DNA of 8,852 nucleotides from Candidatus Kaiserbacteria bacterium (GCA_019247335.1 JAFAPB010000043.1:1-8852), one strand, 5' to 3'; positions 1-6,254 are shown, counted from the first letter of the stretch. Numbers and translations are program-made. The notes: a model not told the origin generated them from the letters alone.

Positions 1-957
1 CGCGTCCTTCAATCGATTCAACAATTTCCTGACCTGTTCGATCGAATCCGGATCGAGCATCGATATAGGCATTGCCCTTACGCCGGCTGCTTTTAGTTCT
101 TCCAATTTGCTGCTGCATTCATCGGGAGAAACCGCATCGGTCTTCGAAAGAAAGACGTATTCGTCTTTTGAAAGGAGGGTCGGATCATATTTGCCGAGCT
201 CATCGCGCACGATACGGTAATCGCGCGCGACGTCGTCTGATTCTGCGGAGACAAGGTGGAAGAGCGTTCGCGTACGTTCGATGTGTCGCAGGAACTTGAA
301 ACCGAGCCCCTTGCCTTCGGAAGCGCCTTCGATAAGTCCGGGGATGTCGGCGATGATGAAACCATAGTACGCGCCGAGATGCGGCTCGAGCGTCGTAAAG
401 GCGTAGCCCGCGACGCGGCTCTTCGCGGCGGTCAATTCATTCAAGAGCGATGATTTGCCGGCGTTCGGCAATCCGACCAGCCCGACGTCCGCAATGAGCA
501 ACAGCTCAAGCCGGTAGTACGCGCTGTCACCCGGTTTTCCTTCTTCGAATTCGCGCGGCGAGGTATTGATCGACGAGCGGAATTTGAAATTGCCCCGACC
601 GCCGTTGCCGCCGCCCGCCGCGAGCATCCGCTCGCCTGCGTGCGTGAGCTCGCGCGAGAAACCGGTCTCTAGATTCGTGATACGTGTGCCTGCAGGGATC
701 TTCAATATCAGATCCGCGCCGTCCTTGCCATCGACGAACTGTCCGCGGCCGTTGCCGCCGTCCTGCGCCTTGATCTCTTTGCGGCTTGCAAAAGGCCGAA
801 GCGCGTCGATATCCGCGATCGCCTCAAAATAAATGCTGCCGCCGCGGCCGCCGTCGCCGCCGGTCGGTCCCAGCATGAGCGGCACCTTATTGAACGCGAC
901 CGCGCCTTTCCCGCCTGCTCCCGCGATGAGGCGCATTTCGATGTCATCGACGAGCAT
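1..957 (-). CDS. obg: GTPase Obg/CgtA, 3' end cut off by the window edge
   Basis: Essential Obg-family GTPase that binds the large ribosomal subunit and acts in its assembly and in stress signalling. The 319 visible residues read in frame without a stop to base 1, so only a short C-terminus is missing. Residues 1-155 are the glycine-rich Obg domain (GGDGGRGG near 33-40, DGGNGRG near 65-71, AAGGGNGGRGNFKF near 113-125). The GTPase domain follows: P-loop GLPNAGKSS (162-170), G2 Thr188-Thr189, G3 DIPGLIEGA (204-212), G4 SKTD (271-274) and G5 PIS (297-299). G4 has Ser in place of the usual Asn of NKxD. The first loop is shorter than in E. coli ObgE, where an insert with the YxPKGG signature is found. 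The start MLVDDIEMRLIAGAGGKG matches the family N-terminus. No Shine-Dalgarno precedes it, but a -10-like box sits 6 nt upstream. It is divergent from the ArsA-like gene. Confidence 0.97.
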   Translation of the reverse strand, partial: MLVDDIEMRLIAGAGGKGAVAFNKVPLMLGPTGGDGGRGGSIYFEAIADIDALRPFASRKEIKAQDGGNGRGQFVDGKDGADLILKIPAGTRITNLETGFSRELTHAGERMLAAGGGNGGRGNFKFRSSINTSPREFEEGKPGDSAYYRLELLLIADVGLVGLPNAGKSSLLNELTAAKSRVAGYAFTTLEPHLGAYYGFIIADIPGLIEGASEGKGLGFKFLRHIERTRTLFHLVSAESDDVARDYRIVRDELGKYDPTLLSKDEYVFLSKTDAVSPDECSSKLEELKAAGVRAMPISMLDPDSIEQVRKLLNRLKDA

Positions 958-963
958 TTCGGC

Positions 964-972
964 ATGCTATCA
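964..972 (-). promoter_or_regulatory. Candidate extended -10 box of obg, leaderless spacing
   Basis: On the minus strand TGATAGCAT fits an extended -10 (TGn followed by TAGCAT, 4 of 6 to TATAAT). It ends exactly 6 nt before the obg ATG, which would place transcription start at or next to the start codon. I see no good -35 at 17 nt. The call rests mainly on position, on the absence of a Shine-Dalgarno and on the same arrangement at other genes in the window. Confidence 0.35.
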
Positions 973-978
973 CGCCGC

Positions 979-1008
979 TTGCCTACGACCTGCGAGACAC
1001 GGTACTGT
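979..1008 (+). promoter_or_regulatory. Candidate promoter of the ArsA-like gene
   Basis: TTGCCT (979-984), an 18-nt spacer, then TACTGT (1003-1008). This predicts transcription start near 1015 and a leader of about 24 nt carrying the Shine-Dalgarno site of the gene at 1039. Both boxes are imperfect, so this is a weak call. It lies in the 81-bp divergent gap with obg. Confidence 0.3.
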
Positions 1009-1027
1009 GCCGATTAGTGAAGATGCC

Positions 1028-1035
1028 AGGGGGAA
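1028..1035 (+). promoter_or_regulatory. Shine-Dalgarno site of the ArsA-like gene
   Basis: AGGGGGAA immediately before the ATG at 1039, with about 5 nt between the G-rich core and the start codon. It fixes the start of this gene, and it shows that the organism does use Shine-Dalgarno initiation at some genes although several neighbours lack it. Confidence 0.7.
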
Positions 1036-1038
1036 AAG

Positions 1039-1983
1039 ATGAGAGTCGTTATGGACTGCGGGAAGGGCGGCGTGGGCAAGACGCTCATTGCCACCTCGCT
1101 CGCCGCCTTCCTCGCGCACGAGGGAGAGCGCACCGCCCTTCTAGACACGGATGGCGGACACAATGTGATGCGTACGCTCGGCTTCGAGAAGCAGCTGCCG
1201 ATCAATAGTCTCTGCGAGGTCGCGCACAATCTCGACGTCGCGGTCGTGGAGCCGGCCAAGTACGTGAACATCGCGGATTGGAAAGCGACAGACAAGCCGC
1301 TCGACGGTTACTTCGCACAGTTTCCGGCTGATTCAGGCGGCATCGCGATCCTCGACATGGCGCTCAAGTTCTTCGGGATCATCGTCGACATCACGACGGT
1401 GCAGAAGTTCATGTCGATCGTCGCGCTCTTGCACGAGGCGGAAAAGCGCCGGCTCGCGAACGTCATCATCGACGTCGAGCCGACCGCGGGGCTGAAGCTG
1501 CTTCTCAACAATGCGGAAGCTTCCATGCGGAGCCTGCGGAACATGCGGTCGACCGGCAAGATCGCGCTCGCCGTTCTCAACGTGAAGTGGGGCGACATCG
1601 CCGCGTTCCTCACGGGCGAGTACATCGCGAAGGTCGACTTCTACTGCCACCGGATCGAACGCGCGCTCGAGTGGCTCCGACATGCTTCGTACATCATCGT
1701 CTGCAAGCCGGAACTCGCGCCGGTCCTGCAAGGCATCGAGGTGTCGCGGATCATCGAGAGCTTCGGCGGGCGCATTCACGGCTGCGTGGTGAACGAGATC
1801 CGGGGCGAAGTACACGAGCGCGGTGCGCTCGAATCGCTTCCAAAGAAGTGGGCCGTGATCCAGGTCAAACGGATCCCCGAGCTCCACATCCCCGGTGGCG
1901 ATCTGTGGCCAGTCCTTCGGAATGTCGGGCGTCTCGTCAGCCCGCTCGTTGCGGTGCATATCAACGAGCCCGAACGCGACTAG
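1039..1983 (+). CDS. ArsA/GET3-like deviant Walker ATPase
   Basis: P-loop ATPase of the SIMIBI class, closest by motif to the ArsA/GET3 group, whose members drive arsenite efflux or deliver tail-anchored membrane proteins. The 314 residues suit a single ATPase domain. The deviant Walker A is GKGGVGKT (8-15), with both the signature Lys9 and Lys14. DTDGGHN (36-42) corresponds to the DTDPAHN switch I of ArsA/GET3. IIDVEPTAGLKLLL (143-156) corresponds to the DTAPTGHTLRLL switch II, but the Ala is Glu and the GHT triplet is lost. FGGRIHGCVVNEI near residues 240-252 fits the adenine-binding VVN segment. No CxxC zinc motif as in GET3 is present, and no membrane segment. The gene stands alone between a promoter candidate and a terminator, with no arsB or arsR beside it. 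The ArsA/GET3-like assignment is fairly firm. The substrate is unknown, and a ParA/MinD-type role is not excluded. Confidence 0.85.
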   Translation: MRVVMDCGKGGVGKTLIATSLAAFLAHEGERTALLDTDGGHNVMRTLGFEKQLPINSLCEVAHNLDVAVVEPAKYVNIADWKATDKPLDGYFAQFPADSGGIAILDMALKFFGIIVDITTVQKFMSIVALLHEAEKRRLANVIIDVEPTAGLKLLLNNAEASMRSLRNMRSTGKIALAVLNVKWGDIAAFLTGEYIAKVDFYCHRIERALEWLRHASYIIVCKPELAPVLQGIEVSRIIESFGGRIHGCVVNEIRGEVHERGALESLPKKWAVIQVKRIPELHIPGGDLWPVLRNVGRLVSPLVAVHINEPERD

Positions 1984-2002
1984 CGCTTGCGATCTTACGG
2001 AG

Positions 2003-2028
2003 CGGGGGCCGCGAGGCCCCCGTTTTTC
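2003..2028 (+). terminator. Intrinsic terminator of the ArsA-like gene
   Basis: Perfect 8-bp GC stem CGGGGGCC / GGCCCCCG (2003-2010 and 2015-2022) with loop GCGA, followed by TTTTTC (2023-2028). It begins 20 nt after the stop codon at 1981-1983. The T-run touches the stop codon of the convergent LapA-like gene (2028-2030). On the minus strand no T-run follows the stem, so it should act mainly on plus-strand transcripts. Confidence 0.88.
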
Positions 2029-2327
2029 TATACTGTTTGTGTCGGCTGCGCGGGCGGCACCGTCTGCTTGAGGCGGAGATTTTCGTTCTCGAGTTCTGTA
2101 ATGCGCTTTCTGAGCGATGATACATAGAGGCCGTCGCGAATCACGCTCGGCAAAAGCACGAGCAGTGTAATAACGATGCCGGAGATGAGTGTCGCGAGCA
2201 GGATGAGCGCGAGCGATGCGCTGAATTCCCACGTGAGAAAGGTCACGGTGACAACGGCGAAATTTTGAAGCACGAAAAGAACGGAGACGCCCCCGAGAAG
2301 TATGCCGATAATAAGCGAGATGATCAT
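2028..2327 (-). CDS. LapA-domain (DUF1049-type) small membrane protein
   Basis: A 99-residue membrane protein with the architecture of the lipopolysaccharide assembly protein A domain: first membrane helix at residues 2-20 (IISLIIGILLGGVSVLFVL), the family-typical LQNFAVVTVTFLTWEF (20-35), second helix at about 38-60, then a cytoplasmic coiled coil (LRKRITELENENLRLKQ, about 71-87) and a Pro/Gln-rich tail. Family members occur widely, also in bacteria without LPS, so the name does not imply LPS assembly here; a scaffold role at the inner membrane is inference. I chose the ATG at 2327, where the family pattern begins. An upstream in-frame ATG at 2375 adds 16 polar residues but would lie upstream of the predicted transcription start. 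No clear Shine-Dalgarno is seen. It converges on the ArsA-like gene. Confidence 0.85.
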   Translation of the reverse strand: MIISLIIGILLGGVSVLFVLQNFAVVTVTFLTWEFSASLALILLATLISGIVITLLVLLPSVIRDGLYVSSLRKRITELENENLRLKQTVPPAQPTQTV

Positions 2328-2354
2328 AGTGAGCCGTTTACGTTGTAAAGCGTC

Positions 2355-2382
2355 ATAATGACAACTGTGCGGCATGAGTCAA
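2355..2382 (-). promoter_or_regulatory. Candidate promoter of the LapA-like gene
   Basis: On the minus strand TTGACT (2382-2377) is followed after 16 nt by CATTAT (2360-2355), 4 of 6 to the -10 consensus. Predicted transcription start is near 2348, giving a leader of about 20 nt to the ATG at 2327 and excluding the longer start at 2375. It lies directly behind the terminator hairpin of the preceding gene. Confidence 0.4.
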
Positions 2383-2391
2383 ATGCGAGAA

Positions 2392-2415
2392 GCGGCCCCG
2401 CGAGAGCGGGGCCGC
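2392..2415 (-). terminator. Hairpin terminator of the DUF5666-like gene
   Basis: Perfect 10-bp stem GCGGCCCCGC / GCGGGGCCGC with a 4-nt loop (TCTC on the minus strand), starting 12 nt after the stop codon at 2430-2428. The following minus-strand bases, TTCTCGCATTTG, are only modestly T-rich, so termination may be incomplete or factor-assisted. It insulates the LapA-like promoter that follows. Confidence 0.65.
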
Positions 2416-2427
2416 CGATGTACCTGG

Positions 2428-3198
2428 TTACAGGTTGAAGAGATGCTCGAAGAAGTTCGCGCCGACATTCACGATGCGGACGAGCGAGGCGGCGAAGGAG
2501 CCGTTCGCTTGCGTACCCTGCACGACGACGAGCTGGCCATTGGCGAGCGCGGTCGACGTAGTCGCCTGACCTTTGACCTTATAGGTCGTAGAGGCGTTCG
2601 TCGTTACCGTGGTCGAACCCGCGCCGAAAAGGCCGGAGAGATTGAACCCGCCGCCCGTGACGCTCGAGATGACGCCGATGCGCACGTTGTTGAGCTTCTG
2701 GATCACGTTGCGCTCAAGAAGCGACTTATCGTTGATCTTGGTAGCCGTGATGACGCTGCCGTTGAGCGTGCCCTTCACTTCGATGCGGTCGCCCGACTGG
2801 ATGCCGGCGAGCGCGATCGCGGTGTTCGTGTCGCCGTTGACCGAGGCATTCGCGGCATTCACCGTATAGACGGTGCCGTTCGTACCCGTGACGGTCAACG
2901 TGGCGCCGTTAAGCGCAGTCACCGTACCGTTGATCACGCTCTTATCGCTGACCGTCGAGGTCGCGTGATCTTTGTCTTTGCCATCGTGCTTGCCATTCAT
3001 CGAATGAGCAAGCTGGCTGACGATCTTGCCGAAGCTGGTCGTAGCCGCATGGTCTTTCTCATGCGCCATGACTGATATCTTTGCGCCGAAGTTGAGGCCG
3101 TGATTGTTGTCCTGGCCGTGGTCGTCGGCGAGCGCCGGCGTCGCGGTCAGAAGCGCCGCGGCTACGGTGCCGGCTGTGATGATTCTTGTAGTGTTCAT
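2428..3198 (-). CDS. Exported protein with two DUF5666-like beta repeats
   Basis: A 256-residue secreted protein. Residues 1-24 form a signal peptide (basic start MNTTR, hydrophobic core TAGTVAAALLTATP, cleavage motif ALA before DDHGQ). A His/Lys/Asp-rich linker (about 25-82) follows, then two related beta-rich repeats at about 88-155 and 171-245. The repeats align through GDRIEVKGTLNGSVITATKI and GQLVVVQGTQANGSFAASLVRI. This is the layout of DUF5666-type proteins; the molecular function is unknown. There are no cysteines. The mature protein is rich in Thr, Asn and Gly, as surface proteins often are. The His/Asp-rich linker could bind metal (inference). The closest Shine-Dalgarno-like motif, AGGT, lies 13 nt before the ATG, which is long. 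Downstream is a 10-bp hairpin terminator. Confidence 0.85.
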   Translation of the reverse strand: MNTTRIITAGTVAAALLTATPALADDHGQDNNHGLNFGAKISVMAHEKDHAATTSFGKIVSQLAHSMNGKHDGKDKDHATSTVSDKSVINGTVTALNGATLTVTGTNGTVYTVNAANASVNGDTNTAIALAGIQSGDRIEVKGTLNGSVITATKINDKSLLERNVIQKLNNVRIGVISSVTGGGFNLSGLFGAGSTTVTTNASTTYKVKGQATTSTALANGQLVVVQGTQANGSFAASLVRIVNVGANFFEHLFNL

Positions 3199-3241
3199 GA
3201 CGATTGTAATTACCTGCTAATAGCGCCGCTCGGATGCGGCG

Positions 3242-3286
3242 TATATATGCTGACGAACGGGAACGGCGAATCTTAAAAGTCCCGTT
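3242..3286 (-). promoter_or_regulatory. Candidate promoter with an inverted repeat around its -35
   Basis: In the 107-bp gap upstream of the DUF5666-like gene, the minus strand carries a TATATA -10-like box (3247-3242) with TTCGCC (3270-3265) 17 nt upstream as a poor -35. A perfect 7-bp inverted repeat, AACGGGA (3256-3262) and TCCCGTT (3280-3286), brackets the -35. Its arms are two helical turns apart (24 nt), which suits a dimeric regulator. No T-run follows, so it is not an obvious terminator for the protease gene that ends at 3306. Confidence 0.35.
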
Positions 3287-3305
3287 ATTACACAACGCTT
3301 TGCGG

Positions 3306-4256
3306 TTATTGCAAGGATTTGCCTATTTGGTCGCCATATTTTTGCATGAGCTCCGCCTCGCGTGGGCGCGCAAATGCGCGGAAACCGCTGTTGAACTCAT
3401 CATCACTCTCACCGAAGGCTGCTATGAGGTCCCCGCGATCCTCCACGATCTTTTTAAGGCCCGCTTTTCCCCACCGCTCGACAATATACTCGCCGACAAG
3501 ATCACCGAAAATATAGCGGTCATCGCCCGTAAAGGTCGTCGGCGCGAGCGTATCGGCACGATCAGGATAGTCGGCGATCGTCTTCACCGTAATGTAGCCC
3601 GATTCATATTGCGCGAGACCTTCGTCGAGCCACGAATCGAGCGGCTTGCAAAAGGAAAGGCCAGTGTATTTGCAGGAATATTCCCAATTGGCGCGCGAGG
3701 TCACCTCGCGCGCAGCGAGCGCATCTTCGTAGAGCAGGTTGTACATGACGAGGTGCGCGAATTCATGCTGCGCGTTTTTCTCAAGCACGTCGAGATCGGT
3801 CGTGCCGGTGAGCGCCACGTGCCACGGTGTTCGCTGCGGCTTCCAGAGGAGGTGTATGGTGTCGAGCGTCGCGGGGTGGACGAAGCCGTTGGTGTCGGCG
3901 CTGATGTTGATCCCGGCGTCGCGAAATTCTCTGCTGCCCGGCGGATAGAGGCGAACGATAACGTGCGGCATCGATTCGACACCGAAATCGTCCATGATGC
4001 GCTGCCGGTTGCGCTCGAGATCCTGTTCAACCAATTCAGCGCTTTTCTCCGGCACGCTGTCATATATCACCGTAAAATGGTCTCCGCTGTATGCGCCGCT
4101 CGTGTACACATCGCCTTCGATCGCATTTTGATAAAAAACGATAAAGAGCACGATAACGAACCAAACGACGGTCGAGATCGTGAACCACATCAGGAAGCGC
4201 AGCAAAAACCATCCAATATTTCGAAGCGCACGAACGATCTCGCTGATCATGAACAT
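3306..4256 (-). CDS. Membrane-anchored gluzincin-type metallopeptidase
   Basis: A 316-residue protein with one N-terminal membrane helix (about 17-42) and an extracytoplasmic domain. The zinc site is HEFAH (164-168), and WLDEGLAQY (209-217) supplies the Glu ligand (Glu212) 44 residues after the second His. HExxH followed by a DEGxAxY segment is the gluzincin (M1-like, peptidase MA) signature. Cys195 and Cys203 lie between these motifs and could form a disulfide in the external domain. The substrate is unknown; processing of envelope proteins is inference. A second ATG (4250) gives Met3 as an alternative start. Neither start has a clear Shine-Dalgarno. The gene is divergent from the L,D-transpeptidase across 72 bp. 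No T-run terminator follows its stop at 3308-3306. Confidence 0.85.
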   Translation of the reverse strand: MFMISEIVRALRNIGWFLLRFLMWFTISTVVWFVIVLFIVFYQNAIEGDVYTSGAYSGDHFTVIYDSVPEKSAELVEQDLERNRQRIMDDFGVESMPHVIVRLYPPGSREFRDAGINISADTNGFVHPATLDTIHLLWKPQRTPWHVALTGTTDLDVLEKNAQHEFAHLVMYNLLYEDALAAREVTSRANWEYSCKYTGLSFCKPLDSWLDEGLAQYESGYITVKTIADYPDRADTLAPTTFTGDDRYIFGDLVGEYIVERWGKAGLKKIVEDRGDLIAAFGESDDEFNSGFRAFARPREAELMQKYGDQIGKSLQ

Positions 4257-4270
4257 AGCTTATCTGCATT

Positions 4271-4286
4271 CTCGCGGCGGCGCGAG
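4271..4286. other. Short GC hairpin in the divergent protease/ldt gap
   Basis: CTCGCG and CGCGAG (6 bp, loop GCGG) lie 14-30 nt upstream of the protease ATG. There is no T-run on either strand, so it is not a terminator. It could be a structure in the protease leader or a palindromic protein site shared by the two divergent promoters. The rest of this 72-bp gap holds the ldt promoter candidate. Confidence 0.3.
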
Positions 4287-4292
4287 AAAAAG

Positions 4293-4320
4293 TTGTGCAC
4301 GGGGTAAAAATACATAGAAT
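4293..4320 (+). promoter_or_regulatory. Promoter of the L,D-transpeptidase gene, leaderless spacing
   Basis: TTGTGC (4293-4298), a 16-nt spacer, then TAGAAT (4315-4320), 5 of 6 to the -10 consensus. The box ends 8 nt before the ATG at 4329, so transcription should start at about 4327. The mRNA would be leaderless or nearly so, which agrees with the absence of any Shine-Dalgarno here. Confidence 0.5.
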
Positions 4321-4328
4321 GCCCAAAT

Positions 4329-5225
4329 ATGGGTTTCGTTCGGCAAAATCGGGTACTTCTGGCGTCGCTCGCGGTGGCGTTTGTCGCCGTGCTCGCGTTC
4401 GCTACGGTCTGGCATCTCACCGAACGCACCTCGCTCGCGATTCCGGTCGCCGGCGACATATCGGACCTCACCGATCCGATCGACGACGGTACGGCTACGA
4501 GCACTACCCCGGCTGCGCCTGCGGCCCCAGAGCCGTCGAAGCCGAAGATAGCGACCTACATCGAAGTCACCGACAGCTGCGGGCCGTACTGGGGCGGCAC
4601 GTGCGTAAATGCGCGCTCGGGTCCGGGTACCGACTACCCCGCCGTTCTGAAGCTCCGCAAAGGCATCGTTCTGGAGGTCGATCCGAATCCTGTTACCGCC
4701 GACGGCCACGATTGGTACAAGATCGTGTTCAATGAGTGGATCCGCTATCCGGATCGTCTCGCCGGCGATCTCTATGTTGCCGGCGACTATGTACGGGTCT
4801 TTCAAAGCGAGGCGGCGAGCGATCTCCCGGCCGGATCGCATCCGTCAACGAACAAGCGCATCGTCGTCGACCGCTCCGAACAAAAGCTCTACGCGTATGA
4901 GGGCGACACGCTCTTTATGGAAGAAAAGGTCTCCACCGGACTCGATCTCACGCCGACGCCACGCGGCCAATTCGTGATCTATCGCAAGTCGCCCACTCGC
5001 TACATGCAGGGCCCTATCCCGGGGATCAGCGATCAGGAATACGATCTCCCGGGCGTGCCGTGGGATCTCTACTTCACGAATGAGGGCGGCGCGATCCACG
5101 GCGCATACTGGCACGATCATTTCGGCGAACAGTGGTCGCACGGCTGCGTCAACCTGCCACTCGATTCCGCGCGCAAGCTGTACGAGTGGGCCGATCTCGG
5201 CACCCCGGTGACCGTGCACGATTAA
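4329..5225 (+). CDS. Exported SH3 plus L,D-transpeptidase (YkuD) protein
   Basis: A 298-residue envelope enzyme expected to form 3-3 peptidoglycan cross-links or attach proteins to peptidoglycan outside the membrane. Residues 9-30 are an uncleaved signal or membrane anchor after a basic start (MGFVRQNR). A Pro/Ala/Thr-rich linker (about 45-73) follows, then a bacterial SH3-like domain (about 76-158) with the typical VNARSGPGTDYPAVLKLRKG segment (93-112). The YkuD domain spans about 175-298: KRIVVDRSEQKLYAYEGD, HG at 257-258 and SHGCVNL at 270-276, with catalytic Cys273 and the conserved His and Asn intact. Cys84 and Cys92 in the SH3 part may form a disulfide. The start is supported by the signal sequence and by the -10 box 8 nt upstream. 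The stop codon overlaps that of the convergent EVE gene. Confidence 0.94.
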   Translation: MGFVRQNRVLLASLAVAFVAVLAFATVWHLTERTSLAIPVAGDISDLTDPIDDGTATSTTPAAPAAPEPSKPKIATYIEVTDSCGPYWGGTCVNARSGPGTDYPAVLKLRKGIVLEVDPNPVTADGHDWYKIVFNEWIRYPDRLAGDLYVAGDYVRVFQSEAASDLPAGSHPSTNKRIVVDRSEQKLYAYEGDTLFMEEKVSTGLDLTPTPRGQFVIYRKSPTRYMQGPIPGISDQEYDLPGVPWDLYFTNEGGAIHGAYWHDHFGEQWSHGCVNLPLDSARKLYEWADLGTPVTVHD

Positions 5226-5674
5226 CGCCCGAGCGCGACGACGCGCTTGAAATGCGATTCTGAAACGGGTTGCACTGAAAGCCGCGAGCCGCGCTCGCGC
5301 ACCCGCATGCCTTCGAGATTCGGATCGCTCTTAAGTTCAGCGAGCGTGACCGGCTTTGCAAATTTCTTTGCGAACTCGATGTCAACGCAGTACCAGACCG
5401 GCTTTTCTTTGGTCGCTCGTTTCTCAAAGTAATCGCTCTGCGGATCAAATTGCGTTTTGTCAGAATGTGCGATCGCAGCGACTTTCGCGATCCCATAGAC
5501 CCCGTTTACTTCGGAACTCGAATGGTAAAAGAGAATGAGATCGCCTTCGCGCATCTCTTGCATAAAATTGCGCGCCTGAAAATTGCGAACTCCTTCCCAC
5601 GCGGTCCGTTTGTCTCGTTTCAGATCCTCGAGCGAATATTCGCTACCTTCGGTCTTCATCAGCCAATACTTCAT
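5222..5674 (-). CDS. EVE-domain protein (THYN1/YTH-PUA-like fold)
   Basis: A 150-residue stand-alone EVE domain, a fold related to YTH and PUA domains that bind modified bases in DNA or RNA. Family marks are the start MKYWLMKTE, WEGVRNFQARNFM (26-38), GDLILFYHSS (44-53), GVYGIAKV (58-65) and PVWYCVDIEF (91-100). Length and motifs fit the bacterial homologues of thymocyte nuclear protein 1. The ligand in this organism is unknown. The ATG overlaps the TGA of the upstream Nudix gene as ATGA, so translation is probably coupled. The stop codon shares bases with that of the convergent L,D-transpeptidase gene, leaving no room for a separate terminator. EVE domains also occur in modification-dependent restriction systems, but no nuclease is seen here. 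Confidence 0.93.
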   Translation of the reverse strand: MKYWLMKTEGSEYSLEDLKRDKRTAWEGVRNFQARNFMQEMREGDLILFYHSSSEVNGVYGIAKVAAIAHSDKTQFDPQSDYFEKRATKEKPVWYCVDIEFAKKFAKPVTLAELKSDPNLEGMRVRERGSRLSVQPVSESHFKRVVALGR

Positions 5675-6252
5675 AAAGAGAATCGCCGCCGAAGTTCCTC
5701 CATCTTATTCGGATCTAGCCGCGCTTCGTGGACGCGCGCGAGAATCTCCTTATCGATGAAATGATCTTCGGTGGCGAGACGAAGGAATTCGTCGAACGAG
5801 ACAGACATGAGTTCTATTTTCTCGCCTGCATCTAAATGCGGCTCCGCTACTTTGCGAACGCCTTTTGCGATAAATACATATACGGCCCACTCTACCTTTG
5901 ATATGGGTTGATCGGCCATCCACAGATCAAAATTACCCGCCTCGTAGCCGGTCTCTTCCAGAAGCTCGCGTTTCGCCGCAGCGAGAATGTCTTCCCCGTC
6001 GTCAACACGACCGCCGGCCGCCCCGATAAAGGGCGCCTTTCCTGGCTGCTCCTGCTTGGTGAGTAATATCCTACCGTCGGGCAAAACGGGAAATACAGTA
6101 ACCGTGTCCGGCCGCTTCAATTTCTCAAATACGACCGTGGAGCCGTCATACATTTTCTGATCCCACTGATAGACATCGAACAAGGTGCCGCTGAATACTT
6201 TCTTCGCATTTTCCGGAAGCGGCTGCTTGGAAGCCGGACGCTTGATATCCAT
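5671..6252 (-). CDS. Nudix hydrolase, ADP-ribose pyrophosphatase-like
   Basis: A 193-residue hydrolase of nucleoside-diphosphate derivatives. The complete Nudix box GX5EX7REUXEEXGU is present at residues 81-103 (GRVDDGE, then REL, LEE and TGY), including the metal-binding Glu residues. The N-terminal beta-strand region (19-70) and the LLTKQEQPGKAPFIGAAGG lead-in resemble ADP-ribose pyrophosphatases, so ADP-ribose or a similar sugar nucleotide is the likely substrate (inference). I chose the ATG at 6252, 2 nt after the TGA of the upstream gene. A TTG at 6258 overlapping that stop would add two residues. It is the middle gene of a tight operon: a 2-nt gap before it and a 4-nt overlap after it. 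Confidence 0.93.
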   Translation of the reverse strand: MDIKRPASKQPLPENAKKVFSGTLFDVYQWDQKMYDGSTVVFEKLKRPDTVTVFPVLPDGRILLTKQEQPGKAPFIGAAGGRVDDGEDILAAAKRELLEETGYEAGNFDLWMADQPISKVEWAVYVFIAKGVRKVAEPHLDAGEKIELMSVSFDEFLRLATEDHFIDKEILARVHEARLDPNKMEELRRRFSL

Positions 6253-6254
6253 GG

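Noticed and set aside
1333..2232. Long minus-strand open frame (299 codons) over the ArsA-like gene
   Set aside because: Rich in Arg, Asp, His and Pro without any fold or motif, antisense to a gene with intact ATPase motifs, running through its terminator. It is a by-product of GC-rich codon usage.
2328..2375. 16-residue N-terminal extension of the LapA-like protein (ATG 2375)
   Set aside because: The extension is polar with no family match, has no Shine-Dalgarno, and would lie upstream of the predicted transcription start.
2374..3075. Plus-strand open frame (233 codons) over the DUF5666-like gene
   Set aside because: Arg/Asp/Glu-rich mirror-frame composition, running through a hairpin. The opposite frame has a clear signal peptide and repeats.
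3234..4307. Long plus-strand open frame (357 codons) over the protease gene
   Set aside because: No motif or good start signal. The opposite frame has a membrane anchor, HEFAH and DEGLAQY, so that frame is the real gene.
4322..4333. Palindrome CCCAAATATGGG over the ldt start codon as an operator
   Set aside because: Only 10 of 12 positions are symmetric and the sequence is short; chance is sufficient without comparative data.
5232..5247. Terminator hairpin for the L,D-transpeptidase gene (AGCGCG / CGCGCT)
   Set aside because: Only 6 bp, no T-run, and it lies inside the EVE coding region, where GC-rich codons readily give such palindromes.
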